DNA of 62,505 nucleotides. It comes from Oscillospiraceae bacterium. GTDB lineage: Bacteria > Bacillota > Clostridia > Oscillospirales > Oscillospiraceae. The stretch spans positions 1-62,505 of the forward strand of contig WQSX01000012.1 in the NCBI GenBank assembly GCA_009787625.1, given 5' to 3'. The notes under the pieces are model-generated. The model did not search any database and had not been told where the DNA came from. It saw nothing but the letters and a program-made list of their open reading frames with translations. This document shows, piece after piece, positions 17,823-26,738 of this stretch; the stretch's first letter is position 1; each line of letters begins with the position of its first letter. The position numbers and the translations under genes were made by a program.

Positions 17823-19150
17823 GCGTTTATCCTCCCCCAAAGCCGTGCTGAAACCTCACGGCACTTGGCCAAAACAGCATCAGCATCAACACCCACAAAC
17901 TCACGATTAAGCATCCGCACAACACCATTGATAACAGTTGTCACAACACTGCGCCCACTCATACCAAAAAGCACATGCCCATCAATATTACTTAAGGACA
18001 TAGGAGTCAGGGGAACATAGTCGCAGACAATGACATCCGCCACCGCACCCGGTTCAAGCACCCCAATTTTCGCCCCAAAAGCACGCTCACACATATCCGC
18101 ATTATTAGAAAACAACATCCGAGGAACCTCACTCCAAGCAACTCGAGGGTCACGTAATTCATGCTTATGAATAACATTGGCTACTTTTTCAGACTCAAAC
18201 ATATCATTAGTATACCCATCAGTACCGAGCCCAAGCAAAATACCGCGCCGAACCATCTCCATACAAGGTGGTATACCCAAAGCATTACCCATATTTGACT
18301 CAGGATTATGCACAACCATTGTCTCCGTATCTTTAATAATATCAAGCTCATTGCCGGACACATGAATACAATGCCCCGCTATAGTATTTCGCCCTAAAAC
18401 ACCAAGGTCATTTAGTCTCTTAACAACATGCTTACCATATTTACTTAAACTATCATCAACATCTTCGATCCCCTCAGCAACATGAATGTGAAAACCAATA
18501 CCATCAGGAGTATTTTTCCGACAGAGCGCAATAGAATCATCCGACAAAGTAAACGAAGCATGCATTCCCATCATACCCCGTATCATGCCGGTTTTGTCGG
18601 ACAATGCATGGCGGATAAAATCAGCATTTTCAGTAACAGCCTCACGCATCTTGCTCTCCCCATCTCTATCAGAAACCTCATAGCATAGAGAAGCTCTGAC
18701 ACCAAGCTCTTTAGCCGCATCAGAAATCCTAAACAAACTACCCCTAACTTCGCCATAACTGGCATGATGGTCAAAGACAGTGGTACAGCCGTTTCTTATG
18801 CAATCTAAAAACGTTGCCATAGCACTATAATAAGTATCTTCGAGCAACAAATTTCGGTCAATAGTCCACCAAAGTCCATCCAAGATTTCAGGAAAAGCCT
18901 TTGCCGAATAACCATTTATAGAAAGCCCACGCGCAAAAGCACTATAGATATGATTATGCGCATTGATAAGCCCCGGCATAATCATACCACCGCAGGCATC
19001 TATAAAATCAGCATCCGCATACTCTTTACGAAGCCTATCAAACTCACCAACAGCTACAATAAAAGCCCCATCAGTGACAACCGCACCATTTTCAAAAAAC
19101 TGATTGGGCGTACCCCGAGTAACGAGCCGCCCATTTCCTATTATAAGCAT
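17819..19150 (-). CDS. ssnA: SsnA, amidohydrolase associated with selenium-dependent molybdenum hydroxylase
   Basis: A 443-residue metal-dependent hydrolase of the ATZ/TRZ-like amidohydrolases. Motifs: MPGLINAHNHIYSAFARG, HIHVAEG, GHCIHVSGNE, GLGTDGYTNDMFESEKVAN. The last, with GYSAKAFPEILDGLWWTIDR, fits SsnA. The start at 19150 follows AAAGGACACATTATT; upstream in-frame starts lack an SD. It is translationally coupled to ygfK. The substrate is undetermined; it may deaminate or hydrolyse a purine-ring product in the same pathway as guaD and xdh. Confidence 0.9.
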   Translation of the reverse strand: MLIIGNGRLVTRGTPNQFFENGAVVTDGAFIVAVGEFDRLRKEYADADFIDACGGMIMPGLINAHNHIYSAFARGLSINGYSAKAFPEILDGLWWTIDRNLLLEDTYYSAMATFLDCIRNGCTTVFDHHASYGEVRGSLFRISDAAKELGVRASLCYEVSDRDGESKMREAVTENADFIRHALSDKTGMIRGMMGMHASFTLSDDSIALCRKNTPDGIGFHIHVAEGIEDVDDSLSKYGKHVVKRLNDLGVLGRNTIAGHCIHVSGNELDIIKDTETMVVHNPESNMGNALGIPPCMEMVRRGILLGLGTDGYTNDMFESEKVANVIHKHELRDPRVAWSEVPRMLFSNNADMCERAFGAKIGVLEPGAVADVIVCDYVPLTPMSLSNIDGHVLFGMSGRSVVTTVINGVVRMLNREFVGVDADAVLAKCREVSARLWGRINA

Positions 19151-19199
19151 AATAATGTGTCCTTTCTGCGATACTTCCTTAAACGCTCCGCCATGCAAT

Positions 19200-19272
19200 G
19201 CTTTCTAACCCGCCCGCCGATAATGGGCAATTTGCTAGATTTATACCTATCACGGGCGATTAATAATCGCCC
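19200..19272. repeat. Remnant hairpin-repeat arm plus small palindrome
   Basis: GATAATGGGCAATTTGC (about 19219-19235) resembles the outer arm of the ~100 bp hairpin family. GGGCGATTAATAATCGCCC (19254-19272) is a perfect palindrome directly next to the uridine phosphorylase stop codon. Confidence 0.4.
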
Positions 19273-20022
19273 CTACACACCTTTGATAAGCAATCGAATC
19301 GCCTCAACAGCAGTCCGAATGGCTTGCTCTGTATCGTGACTTTTGGGATTGCTGAGTCCCTTTTTCTCGCGCTCCTGATTCCAGACCGTGTTCAGCACAC
19401 AACCCGCCTTTACACCCAAAATCTGAGCAACGATGTACAGCGTGGCACTCTCCATTTCAGAAGCGAGACAACCTGCTTTTATCCATGCCTGCCATTTATC
19501 ATTTAGTTCATAGCTAATGGGCATTCTGTCAGGTGAGTGTTGCCCATAAAAAGAATCCTTACACTGCACCACACCCGCATGCCAAGTGGCACCGATATCC
19601 TTAGCTCCCTGCACCAGAGCATTGGTAACATCCAAATCAGCAACAGCAGGAAACTCAATAGGAACATATTCCTTGCTGGTGCCATCTTGACGAATGGTAC
19701 TGGTTGCAATTACAATATCTCCGCCCATAACTTTTTCAGCCATACCACCACAAGTACCAACACGTATAAAAGTTTCAACACCTGTGATAACAAGCTCTTC
19801 AACACAAATAGCAGTAGACGGACCACCCATACCGGTAGATATAACCATTACAGTCTCACCCTCAAGCTCACCGAGCCAAGTGGTATATTCCCGATTTTGA
19901 CAATAAAAACGAGGATTATCTAAAAACTGAGCAATCTTCTCAACCCGCCCCGGGTCACCCGGCAAAATAGCAAACTTTGCACCATGGTCATCACCAAAAC
20001 CAATATGATATTGTTTATCCAT
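19273..20022 (-). CDS. udp: Uridine phosphorylase
   Basis: Cleaves uridine with phosphate to uracil and ribose-1-phosphate. The 249-residue protein has the nucleoside-phosphorylase family motifs FAILPGDPGRVEKIA, STGMGGPSTAICVEEL, RVGTCGGM and ASEMESATLYIVAQ. The start ATG at 20022 is preceded by AGGAG at seven bases. Downstream of the nucleoside transporter and upstream of ssnA on the same strand, it fits phosphorolysis of imported nucleosides. Specificity for purine nucleosides cannot be excluded. Confidence 0.88.
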   Translation of the reverse strand: MDKQYHIGFGDDHGAKFAILPGDPGRVEKIAQFLDNPRFYCQNREYTTWLGELEGETVMVISTGMGGPSTAICVEELVITGVETFIRVGTCGGMAEKVMGGDIVIATSTIRQDGTSKEYVPIEFPAVADLDVTNALVQGAKDIGATWHAGVVQCKDSFYGQHSPDRMPISYELNDKWQAWIKAGCLASEMESATLYIVAQILGVKAGCVLNTVWNQEREKKGLSNPKSHDTEQAIRTAVEAIRLLIKGV

Positions 20023-20061
20023 AATTAAACTCCTGTCTATCTTCACTGTACACACCTATAT

Positions 20062-20155
20062 CGTCATTGCGGCCTCCGAGCCGCAATCCCATGAATAATG
20101 AACATATCCGTGGGGGATTGCGAGTCAAGCCCGCAATGACAAGCTTTTGAGCGCT
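20062..20155. repeat. REP-like palindromic repeat
   Basis: CGTCATTGCGGCCTCCGAGC, CGCAATCCC, a spacer ATGAATAATGAACATATCCG, then GGGGATTGCGAGTCAAGCCC and GCAATGAC, with a shared tail AAGCTTTTGAGCGCT. A second copy at 39580-39673 is nearly identical including spacer and tail. It sits between nupC and udp, upstream of the udp start. Confidence 0.8.
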
Positions 20156-20196
20156 AAATTTCGGGCGGGGTCAGCACTACAGATATTTATCTTCTA

Positions 20197-20235
20197 CTAA
20201 TTTGCAATAGAGTGCATAGCTCTATCGCAAATTAG
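20197..20235 (-). terminator. Strong hairpin at the end of the transporter operon
   Basis: CTAATTTGCAATAGAG, a 7-nt loop and CTCTATCGCAAATTAG form a 16-bp stem with one mismatch. The stem covers the stop codon of the permease gene ending at 20232. No T-tract follows on the minus strand, so it may act as an RNA-stability or partial-termination element. Confidence 0.5.
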
Positions 20236-21194
20236 CGACTACCCTTGTCGTATGGCTGCCCCACCGCCTTAGGCGCTTGTGTATTCTTTGAAGTAAAGGC
20301 AAGCAAAACCAATGTGGCAATGTAGGGAACCATATTGTAAAACGCGGCAGGAATTCCAAGATTGAGCAGGAACGGAATCGCTGAGAAACTTTGTGCAATC
20401 GCCTGCAAAATCCCGAAGAAAAATGCAGCAAAAATAATTCTTTTAGGCTTCCAAGCACCAAAGATAAGTACAGCAAGTGCCAAGAATCCGTAACCGAGTA
20501 CAGAGCCACCAAATCGAGTTGTAATAGGAATGGTCCAGATAAGCCCACCCATACCGGCAAGCGCCCCTGAAATAAGCACGCCCGCATAGCGAATTTTATA
20601 GACATTTACACCAACTGAGTCCGCCGCCTGCGGATGCTCCCCACATGCCCTGAGCCTAAGCCCAAATTTCGTCTTATAGAGCACAAAAGCCGAGATTCCA
20701 AAGATTAAAAATCCCAAATAAGTTGTGATATACGTGTTTTGGAAAAGTATGGGACCGAGGAACGGAATACTACCCAAAAGAGGCACACTGGGAATTCTAA
20801 ACTGATTTAAAAACGGCACATGTTGCTCGTGCAGATGAAATGTGGCAAAATAAATCGCAAACGCCGGAGCAAACATGTTGATGGCAATACCACTTATAAT
20901 CTGGCTTGCCTTGAGGTTTATCGACGCAAAAGCGTGTAAAAACGCCATAAACATACCCGTCGCCATAGCAACCAGTAGAGCTATCAGCAAAATACCATGA
21001 TCCGTGACCGCAGGGTCCGGATTTTGAAAAGCATTGAGAAACATTACGCCGGCAAAAGCACCCATAACCATCTTGCCCTCAAGTGCAATGTTTACAACAC
21101 CTGACCTCTCAGAAAACATACCGCCAAGTGCAACAATTAAGAGAGGAATCATAAAGAACATAGTCGATTGCATTATGAAATAAAATATATCCAC
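20232..21194 (-). CDS. Nucleoside ABC transporter permease (NupC/YufQ-like)
   Basis: A 320-residue BPD_transp_2 permease with eight to ten hydrophobic segments. The conserved MFSERSGVVNIALEGKMVMGA near residues 26-46 and RACGEHPQAADSVGVNVYKIR near residue 180 are typical of the NupC/YufQ/BmpC branch of nucleoside importers. It starts with GTG at 21194, seven bases after the preceding permease gene, with SD GAAAGGAAT. It forms the membrane channel with the neighbouring permease. Confidence 0.88.
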   Translation of the reverse strand: MDIFYFIMQSTMFFMIPLLIVALGGMFSERSGVVNIALEGKMVMGAFAGVMFLNAFQNPDPAVTDHGILLIALLVAMATGMFMAFLHAFASINLKASQIISGIAINMFAPAFAIYFATFHLHEQHVPFLNQFRIPSVPLLGSIPFLGPILFQNTYITTYLGFLIFGISAFVLYKTKFGLRLRACGEHPQAADSVGVNVYKIRYAGVLISGALAGMGGLIWTIPITTRFGGSVLGYGFLALAVLIFGAWKPKRIIFAAFFFGILQAIAQSFSAIPFLLNLGIPAAFYNMVPYIATLVLLAFTSKNTQAPKAVGQPYDKGSR

Positions 21195-21200
21195 TTCGCA

Positions 21201-22283
21201 TTATTCCTTTCTTTTGAAGATTAGTTTGGCGAGATTAGACTTAACAAGAAGCACGAACGCACAGAAGTAAATTATCACGGAGATAACGATATCAACAAGC
21301 TCCAGTGAAAAACCAAACCCTTGCATTCGAGCACCACCCAAGAACAGATACGAGACAAAAATGCCTGAGAAAACAACTCCGATGGGATTAGTGAGACCCA
21401 AAAATGCTACGGCAATCCCGGTAAAGCCCTCTGCCGCAAGCGAAGGCATTGCAGTCATTGACAGTCCCGTGCCGTTCATGTAGTTTAACGCTCCGCCGAC
21501 ACCGGCAATTGCCCCGCAAATCATCATGGATTTAACAATATTTTTGTTTTGATTTATACCCGCATATTTTGCCGCATCCTTGTTGAAGCCACAGGCTTTA
21601 AGCTCATAACCAAACTTAGTTTTATCGAGCAGTATAAAAACAATAATTGCGATGAAAATAGCAAGCAGTATGCCGATATTTACTGACGATGACCTGTACC
21701 CTGCACCGAGTGGCTCTCTGAAAATATAGCCGAGTCCGAGAGTAGGCAGGTTTGATTCTGCGGGCATTGGTAGGGTTGTTGTCCGCCCGATATCAAAAAT
21801 GGTAGTGCGTATTATGTGGCTGAGAAAGTGCATTGCAATATAGTTTGTCATGATTGAAGTTATGACTTCGTGCACATTTCGATACGCCTTTAAAACACCG
21901 GGAATTGCACCCCACACAGCACCTGCTAAAGCCGCGGCAACTATAGAGCAAATGATACGTAACCAAGGTGGCAAGAAAGAAAACTCAACTCCGATATAGA
22001 TAGCCACAAAAGCGCCAAAAGCAAACTGACCCGCAGCACCGATATTAAAGAGCCCTGTCTTAAACGCAAATGTAACCGATAGACCTGTAAGAATTATGGG
22101 CGTGGCACCTAAGAGAACATCGCCTACATTTCTCATTGTGCTTGAGCCAAAACTCAGCATCTGCCAAAAAGCGGGAAAAGCTTGATCCATGTCGCTGACC
22201 ATCAAAACTATCAGCCCTATAATAAGCCCGGCGACTATGACTATGATGGTAGATAAAAAGCTCAGTAAACCTTCACGTTTCAC
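21201..22283 (-). CDS. Nucleoside ABC transporter permease (NupB/YufP-like)
   Basis: A 360-residue BPD_transp_2 permease. Recognisable are TGLSVTFAFKTGLFNIGAAGQFAFGAF near residue 65, ELKACGFNKDAAKYAGIN near 230 and GFTGIAVAFLGLTNPIGVV near 285. It starts with GTG at 22283, overlapping the ATPase gene by four bases, with SD GAGGTGA. Together with the gene at 20232 it makes the heterodimeric permease of the importer. Confidence 0.88.
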   Translation of the reverse strand: MKREGLLSFLSTIIVIVAGLIIGLIVLMVSDMDQAFPAFWQMLSFGSSTMRNVGDVLLGATPIILTGLSVTFAFKTGLFNIGAAGQFAFGAFVAIYIGVEFSFLPPWLRIICSIVAAALAGAVWGAIPGVLKAYRNVHEVITSIMTNYIAMHFLSHIIRTTIFDIGRTTTLPMPAESNLPTLGLGYIFREPLGAGYRSSSVNIGILLAIFIAIIVFILLDKTKFGYELKACGFNKDAAKYAGINQNKNIVKSMMICGAIAGVGGALNYMNGTGLSMTAMPSLAAEGFTGIAVAFLGLTNPIGVVFSGIFVSYLFLGGARMQGFGFSLELVDIVISVIIYFCAFVLLVKSNLAKLIFKRKE

Positions 22284-23806
22284 GCTGTCACCTCATCTCT
22301 CTTCGCACCGGACATGTATAAGCCCAGTTCTGCAAATGTAGTCTGTTTGGGGTCAACATCGGCGACGATTTCACCCTCATACATCACTATAATGCGGTCG
22401 CTGACATTCATGACCTCATCGAGTTCCAACGATACGAGAAGCACCCCCGCACCATCTGTCCTCGCCTTAATAATTTGACCATGAATATATTCAATTGCCC
22501 CAACATCAAGCCCTCTGGTTGGTTGCACTGCAACTAAAAGTTTGGGCTGTTTGTCAAGTTCACGGGCAATAATTGCTTTTTGTTGATTGCCGCCTGACAT
22601 GCTTCGCGTGGGCGTGTGCGACCCCTCTCCGCTTCGAATATCAAACTGTTCAATTAAGCCGTCGCTGTACTTATATATCTCATTATTTCGCAAAAATCCG
22701 CCTTGTTGAAATCTGGGCGTGAAATATTTCTGTAAAATGAGATTGTATGCAAGGTTGTAGTCCAGAACAAGACCGTGGCGATGCCTATCTTCGGGAATAT
22801 GCGAGATTCCTGACTCATTGCGCTTGCGAATAGGCATATTTGTGATGCTTTCCCCGTTCAACTCAATCGCTCCACTGTCTGCGGGAGCAATACCGGTGAG
22901 CGCATACACAAGTTCTGACTGTCCGTTGCCGTCTATACCCGCAACACAGACTATCTCTCCGGCTCTAACGTTAAACGAGACGTTATTCACAACGGTTTTG
23001 TGGTGAATTTTGCTCCTTACTGTCAAGTTTTTGACTTCCATAACAATTTCGCCGCTCTGGAGTTCAGGCTTTTCTACCATCGCGCTGACTTTGCGTCCCA
23101 CCATCATTTCTGAAAGTACTTCAACTTCCGTGGGTGCAACATCCACAGTACCTACATATTTACCTCTTCTTAAAACAGTACAACGGTCTGCAACACGTTT
23201 TATTTCATCAAGCTTGTGAGTTATAAATAAAATTGACTTCCCCTCTGCGATGAGTCCCTTCATTATGTTCATGAGTTCATCTATTTCTTGCGGAGTCAAA
23301 ACAGCAGTGGGTTCATCAAAAATCAGTATCTCATTTTCACGGTACAGCATTTTAAGTATCTCAACACGTTGTTGCATACCAACAGTTATATCAGTAATAT
23401 AAGCATCAGGGTCAACTGCAAGTCCGTAACGCTCAGAGAGTTCTACAACACGGGCACGTGCATCATCCATGCGCAAAGTGCCATACTTTGTTGTTTCAAC
23501 TCCAAGCACAATATTTTCCAGTACAGTGAAGTTGTGTACAAGCTTAAAGTGCTGATGTACCATTCCGATACCGTATTTTGTAGCATCATTTGGTCCTGTG
23601 ATCTTTATCTTTTCTTCATTTTTATAGATGTCCCCGATTTCAGGGGTGTATAAACCAAAAAGAACACTCATGAGAGTGGATTTACCCGCACCATTTTCTC
23701 CCAAGAGTGCATGAATTTCCCCTTTTTTAAGTTGCAAAGTGATGTCGTCATTTGCAATTATTCCGGGGAATTCTTTAGTTATGTTTCGCATTTCAATAAT
23801 ATACAT
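22280..23806 (-). CDS. Nucleoside ABC transporter ATP-binding protein (NupA/YufO-like)
   Basis: Double-cassette ATPase of 508 residues. Cassette 1: GENGAGKSTLM, ITVGMQQRVEILKMLYR, LIFDEPTAVLTPQE. Cassette 2 has a degenerate Walker A (AGIDGNGQSELV), signature SGGNQQKAIIARELD, and VQPTRGLDVGAIE in place of the usual DEPTRG. That second-site change is normal in this family. The start at 23806 (MYIIEMRN) follows GAAGGGAATTATCATTTCT; an ATG at 23827 has no SD. The leader carries an inverted repeat that could pair with this SD, and a hairpin separates it from the lipoprotein gene. Confidence 0.9.
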   Translation of the reverse strand: MYIIEMRNITKEFPGIIANDDITLQLKKGEIHALLGENGAGKSTLMSVLFGLYTPEIGDIYKNEEKIKITGPNDATKYGIGMVHQHFKLVHNFTVLENIVLGVETTKYGTLRMDDARARVVELSERYGLAVDPDAYITDITVGMQQRVEILKMLYRENEILIFDEPTAVLTPQEIDELMNIMKGLIAEGKSILFITHKLDEIKRVADRCTVLRRGKYVGTVDVAPTEVEVLSEMMVGRKVSAMVEKPELQSGEIVMEVKNLTVRSKIHHKTVVNNVSFNVRAGEIVCVAGIDGNGQSELVYALTGIAPADSGAIELNGESITNMPIRKRNESGISHIPEDRHRHGLVLDYNLAYNLILQKYFTPRFQQGGFLRNNEIYKYSDGLIEQFDIRSGEGSHTPTRSMSGGNQQKAIIARELDKQPKLLVAVQPTRGLDVGAIEYIHGQIIKARTDGAGVLLVSLELDEVMNVSDRIIVMYEGEIVADVDPKQTTFAELGLYMSGAKRDEVTA

Positions 23807-23871
23807 AGAAATGATAATTCCCTTCATTTAAAATGGTCTCAAGCCATGAAAAGAAATGGTCATTTTGCGAG

Positions 23872-23897
23872 GGGAGGCTATCTTATGACAGCCTCCC
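23872..23897 (-). terminator. Intercistronic hairpin between lipoprotein and ATPase genes
   Basis: GGGAGGCT, TGTCATAAGA-type loop, AGCCTCCC. The 8-bp GC-rich stem directly follows the BMP lipoprotein stop. It may be a partial terminator or 3' stabiliser that gives excess substrate-binding protein over transporter. Confidence 0.55.
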
Positions 23898-23909
23898 ACA
23901 ATAGAAGTT

Positions 23910-25139
23910 TTAACCTATAAAGCTGACAGTAATTCCGGTAATATCAAGTAAATCGTTAGGGTTGGTTGAACCACCGGGTTCAGGAAGTACTGTTGAAACT
24001 ACAACAGCACCACTGGCGAGTTGTGCCAGAATTGCATCGTATTGTGCTTGTGTGAAGTTTGAGAAACGTGAGTTTTCCATTGGAAGAGCAACTCCGTCGA
24101 GTGTCGCATCAAACAGTAGGTTGTTTCCGCCACGGAAACTTTCGCCTGCAAAGTCGTTAAGCATATCAACAACTGATACAGCGAGAGCTTTCATCGCCGA
24201 TGTCAAAACTACTGGTGAAGCACCTGATTGGTCAACGTCAACACCAATCATCCATGCACCTGCATCTTCTGCCGCAGAGATGACAGAGAATCCTGCACCG
24301 CCTGCCGCCGCGAAGATAACTTCAATACCTGCCGCATACCATGCGCCTGCCATTGTTGCGACTTCGGGGCTTGGGGCAAATCCACCAACATAGTGGTAGT
24401 TGATTGAAACTTCGCCTGCGCCTAAACCTAATTCTTCTGCCGCAAACTGTGCGCCTTCAACGAAACCATGACCAAAGCGAACAACAGCCGGAACAGCTAT
24501 GCCGCCCATAAAGCCGAGTTGTCTGTAGCCTTCCATGACGGCCGCATAACCGGCTAGGAATCCTGATTGTTCTTCTGCGTAAAGGATAGATACTACGTTT
24601 GCAGGTTCAGGACCCGGATCGGGGCGTGTGTCAAGAACAACAAACATTGTGTCGGGGAATAGGTTTGCTGCTTCGTAGACAGATGCGGCAAAGTGGAATC
24701 CGGGGAGAATTAAGATGTCTGCACCCCAGTCAATTGCATCAATCATAACATCAACGCGAGCTTCGTCGTCAGGTGAGTGTGCTTGGAAGAAGTTTGCGTG
24801 TGTCGCCGAAGGAAGTCCGTGGCTATCAAGGAACTCAAGAATTCCGTTCCATGAGCCTTCGTTGAAAGATCCGTCAAACTGGATAGATTCCGGACCGTGT
24901 GCTACGAGTGCAATACGAATGTCAGAGAGATCCGTTCCATCTGCTACCTCCGGTGCTTCGGGCACATCTGCATCATCTGCATCGTCTGTTTCTTCAGGCT
25001 CGGGTGTTGCCTCAGGAGCAGGGGTCGCTTCAGGGGCAGGGGTCGCACCGTCTGCTGCAGGGGTTTCGTCTGTTGCACACGCGGCAACAAGTACAAAAAT
25101 CATTGTACATGCGATCAGGACTGCTAGTAATTTTTTCAT
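23910..25139 (-). CDS. bmpA: BMP-family nucleoside-binding lipoprotein
   Basis: Substrate-binding lipoprotein (409 aa) of the BMP/NupN family, anchored outside the membrane. Signal: MKKLLAVLIACTMIFVLVAAC with the lipobox cysteine at about 21, followed by a Pro/Glu/Asp-rich linker (PAPEATPEPEE, DDADDADVPEAPE). The ligand domain includes IRIALVAHGPESIQ, DEARVDVMIDAIDWGADILILPGF, AEEQSGFLAGYAAVMEG and GGAGFSVISAAEDAGAWMIGVDVDQ. ATG at 25139 follows GGAGGAAAAA. First gene of the transporter operon; probably binds purine or other nucleosides given the neighbouring purine genes. Confidence 0.9.
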   Translation of the reverse strand: MKKLLAVLIACTMIFVLVAACATDETPAADGATPAPEATPAPEATPEPEETDDADDADVPEAPEVADGTDLSDIRIALVAHGPESIQFDGSFNEGSWNGILEFLDSHGLPSATHANFFQAHSPDDEARVDVMIDAIDWGADILILPGFHFAASVYEAANLFPDTMFVVLDTRPDPGPEPANVVSILYAEEQSGFLAGYAAVMEGYRQLGFMGGIAVPAVVRFGHGFVEGAQFAAEELGLGAGEVSINYHYVGGFAPSPEVATMAGAWYAAGIEVIFAAAGGAGFSVISAAEDAGAWMIGVDVDQSGASPVVLTSAMKALAVSVVDMLNDFAGESFRGGNNLLFDATLDGVALPMENSRFSNFTQAQYDAILAQLASGAVVVSTVLPEPGGSTNPNDLLDITGITVSFIG

Positions 25140-25221
25140 TTTTTCCTCCATTTTTTGTGATTTGTTATATTATCTCGCAGAATTAACACACAGTAAAATT
25201 TGTTCACCATATGTTGTGTGT

Positions 25222-25250
25222 AGCATAGCACATTTTTTTAATCTTGGCAA
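25222..25250 (-). promoter_or_regulatory. Predicted SigA promoter of the nucleoside uptake operon
   Basis: TTGCCA (25245-25250), a 17-nt spacer and TATGCT (25222-25227) on the minus strand. The leader includes ACACACA...TGTGTGT, a 7-bp stem with a loop of about 22 nt. No purine riboswitch core was recognised. Confidence 0.5.
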
Positions 25251-25322
25251 CTATATGTTGTTAAAATTTTAACCAAATTATCACAAAGTTTATAAAACAA
25301 TTTCTTTTCCGTCCTGTAACCC

Positions 25323-25351
25323 TTGACAGAAACAGACAGATGCATTACAAT
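25323..25351 (+). promoter_or_regulatory. Consensus SigA promoter for the 98-aa gene
   Basis: TTGACA (25323-25328), a 17-nt spacer and TACAAT (25346-25351). SD GAGAGGGG at about 25371 precedes the ATG at 25387. Confidence 0.7.
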
Positions 25352-25386
25352 TTCAACAATAATATTAATGAGAGGGGTATTACAAA

Positions 25387-25683
25387 ATGCCTGCAGGAAA
25401 GAAAAATAAAATTCTGGAATATAAAGGTCATCCTTTGAGACGCAAGGATAACCTTATATACTACGGCAAGATGTCTGACAAATATATCATAATGCTACAA
25501 ATCTTAGAATCGAAATCACATGATGATTTAGAACTTGCATCAAAAGTCGCAGTTCAACTGCAATTCACCGACCCTGACTTAAAGTCACGCGACAGGGTTG
25601 TTAAAAAGAGCGAAAAAACAAGTTTTTACGAAGCAATGGACGTCGCAGCAGTCTGGCTGGAAAGAGCACTCGCAGCTGGGTAA
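25387..25683 (+). CDS. Conserved hypothetical protein (98 aa)
   Basis: Begins MPAGKKNKILEYKGHPLRRK and has DNLIYYGKMSDKYIIMLQIL and VQLQFTDPDLKSRDRVVKKSEK in the middle. I recall this pattern as a small conserved family of Clostridia with no known function. No membrane segment or metal motif; mixed alpha/beta composition. It has its own consensus promoter and a good SD, so it is probably expressed strongly. It converges on galU. Confidence 0.75.
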   Translation: MPAGKKNKILEYKGHPLRRKDNLIYYGKMSDKYIIMLQILESKSHDDLELASKVAVQLQFTDPDLKSRDRVVKKSEKTSFYEAMDVAAVWLERALAAG

Positions 25684-25724
25684 AATCCAACCACTATCAA
25701 CAACACATAAAGCTACCGCTACTC

Positions 25725-26681
25725 CTAATGCCCTCCACAGCCGCATGACTCACCGTGTTCGTGACCATTCGGGCTTCGGATTTCGTCCTGCCTTTGGCTG
25801 ATGTAATCTGACATCATAAATCCTCTGACCTTGTCGGTCAAAAACTGCTTGAGCCACGTCTCAACACTTGGGTCACGAAGAGCATAGTCTATCACAGTTT
25901 CCAAATAGCCGGGTAAATTGCCCGTGTCATACCGTTTTGCATCAAAATCCACAGCAACCATCGAGCCATTTCTGCAAAGAGTTCCAAGCCCATCGGTGAG
26001 CTGTATCTCCCCACCGTGCCCCGGTGGGGTTTTTTCTAATATCTCAAAGATTTCAGGCATCAGCACATATCTGCCTAAAATTGCATATTGCGAAAACATT
26101 TTTTCGGGAGTTGGCTTCTCTACTACATCAGCAACCTTGAATATTTTATCTTCAAGCTCCGAATATTTTATAGAGCAGTATTTAGAAACGTCTTCCAAAC
26201 TCACTTCCTTAACACCAACAGCAGAAGTCTTGTACTTAACAGCGGCATCAATAAGCTCTTTAATGACAGGTTTTCCGAGCATAATATCATCGCCCAAAAG
26301 CACAGCAAAAGGCTCATTACCAACAAAGCTCTTTGCAGACCAAACAGCATGGCCCAAGCCTTTAATTTCCTTTTGCCTTACAAAATTTATGTTAGCCATT
26401 TCCGCAGTATGGCGGATTTTACTGAGTGTTTCCGCCTTACCCGCATTTATTAAGCTCTGCTCAAGCTCCGGAGTGTAGTCAAAATAATCCTCCAACGCAT
26501 GCTTACCTCTGTTTGTGATTATAAGTATATCTTCAATGCCGGAATCAATTGCCTCCTGAACAATGTAATGAATAGCGGGCTTATCAACTATAGGCAACAT
26601 CTCCTTAGGCATACTTTTCGTCGCAGGGAGCATACGAGTCCCAAAACCCGCCGCAGGAATCACAGCTTTCTTTACTTTCAT
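25725..26681 (-). CDS. galU: UTP-glucose-1-phosphate uridylyltransferase
   Basis: Makes UDP-glucose from glucose-1-phosphate and UTP for envelope polysaccharides. Motifs: VIPAAGFGTRMLPATKSMPKE at the N-terminus (nucleotide loop), IVDKPAIHYIVQEAIDSGIEDI, VLLGDDIM, GVVEKPTPE-like VADVVEKPTPEKM and GEIQLTDGLGTL. At 318 residues it is about 25 longer than usual. The extra C-terminus ends HGHEHGESCGCGGH, an unusual His/Cys tail that looks metal-binding. SD AAAAGGAGATGTCATTAAA precedes the ATG. Confidence 0.93.
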   Translation of the reverse strand: MKVKKAVIPAAGFGTRMLPATKSMPKEMLPIVDKPAIHYIVQEAIDSGIEDILIITNRGKHALEDYFDYTPELEQSLINAGKAETLSKIRHTAEMANINFVRQKEIKGLGHAVWSAKSFVGNEPFAVLLGDDIMLGKPVIKELIDAAVKYKTSAVGVKEVSLEDVSKYCSIKYSELEDKIFKVADVVEKPTPEKMFSQYAILGRYVLMPEIFEILEKTPPGHGGEIQLTDGLGTLCRNGSMVAVDFDAKRYDTGNLPGYLETVIDYALRDPSVETWLKQFLTDKVRGFMMSDYISQRQDEIRSPNGHEHGESCGCGGH

Positions 26682-26738
26682 TTTAATGACATCTCCTTTT
26701 AAAATTAAATAGTCGATTGCTTATGCAGATTATTGCTT

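Noticed and set aside
25140..25260. Purine or guanidine riboswitch upstream of the nucleoside uptake operon
   Set aside because: Only a 7-bp stem with a large loop is visible; no conserved riboswitch core was recognised.
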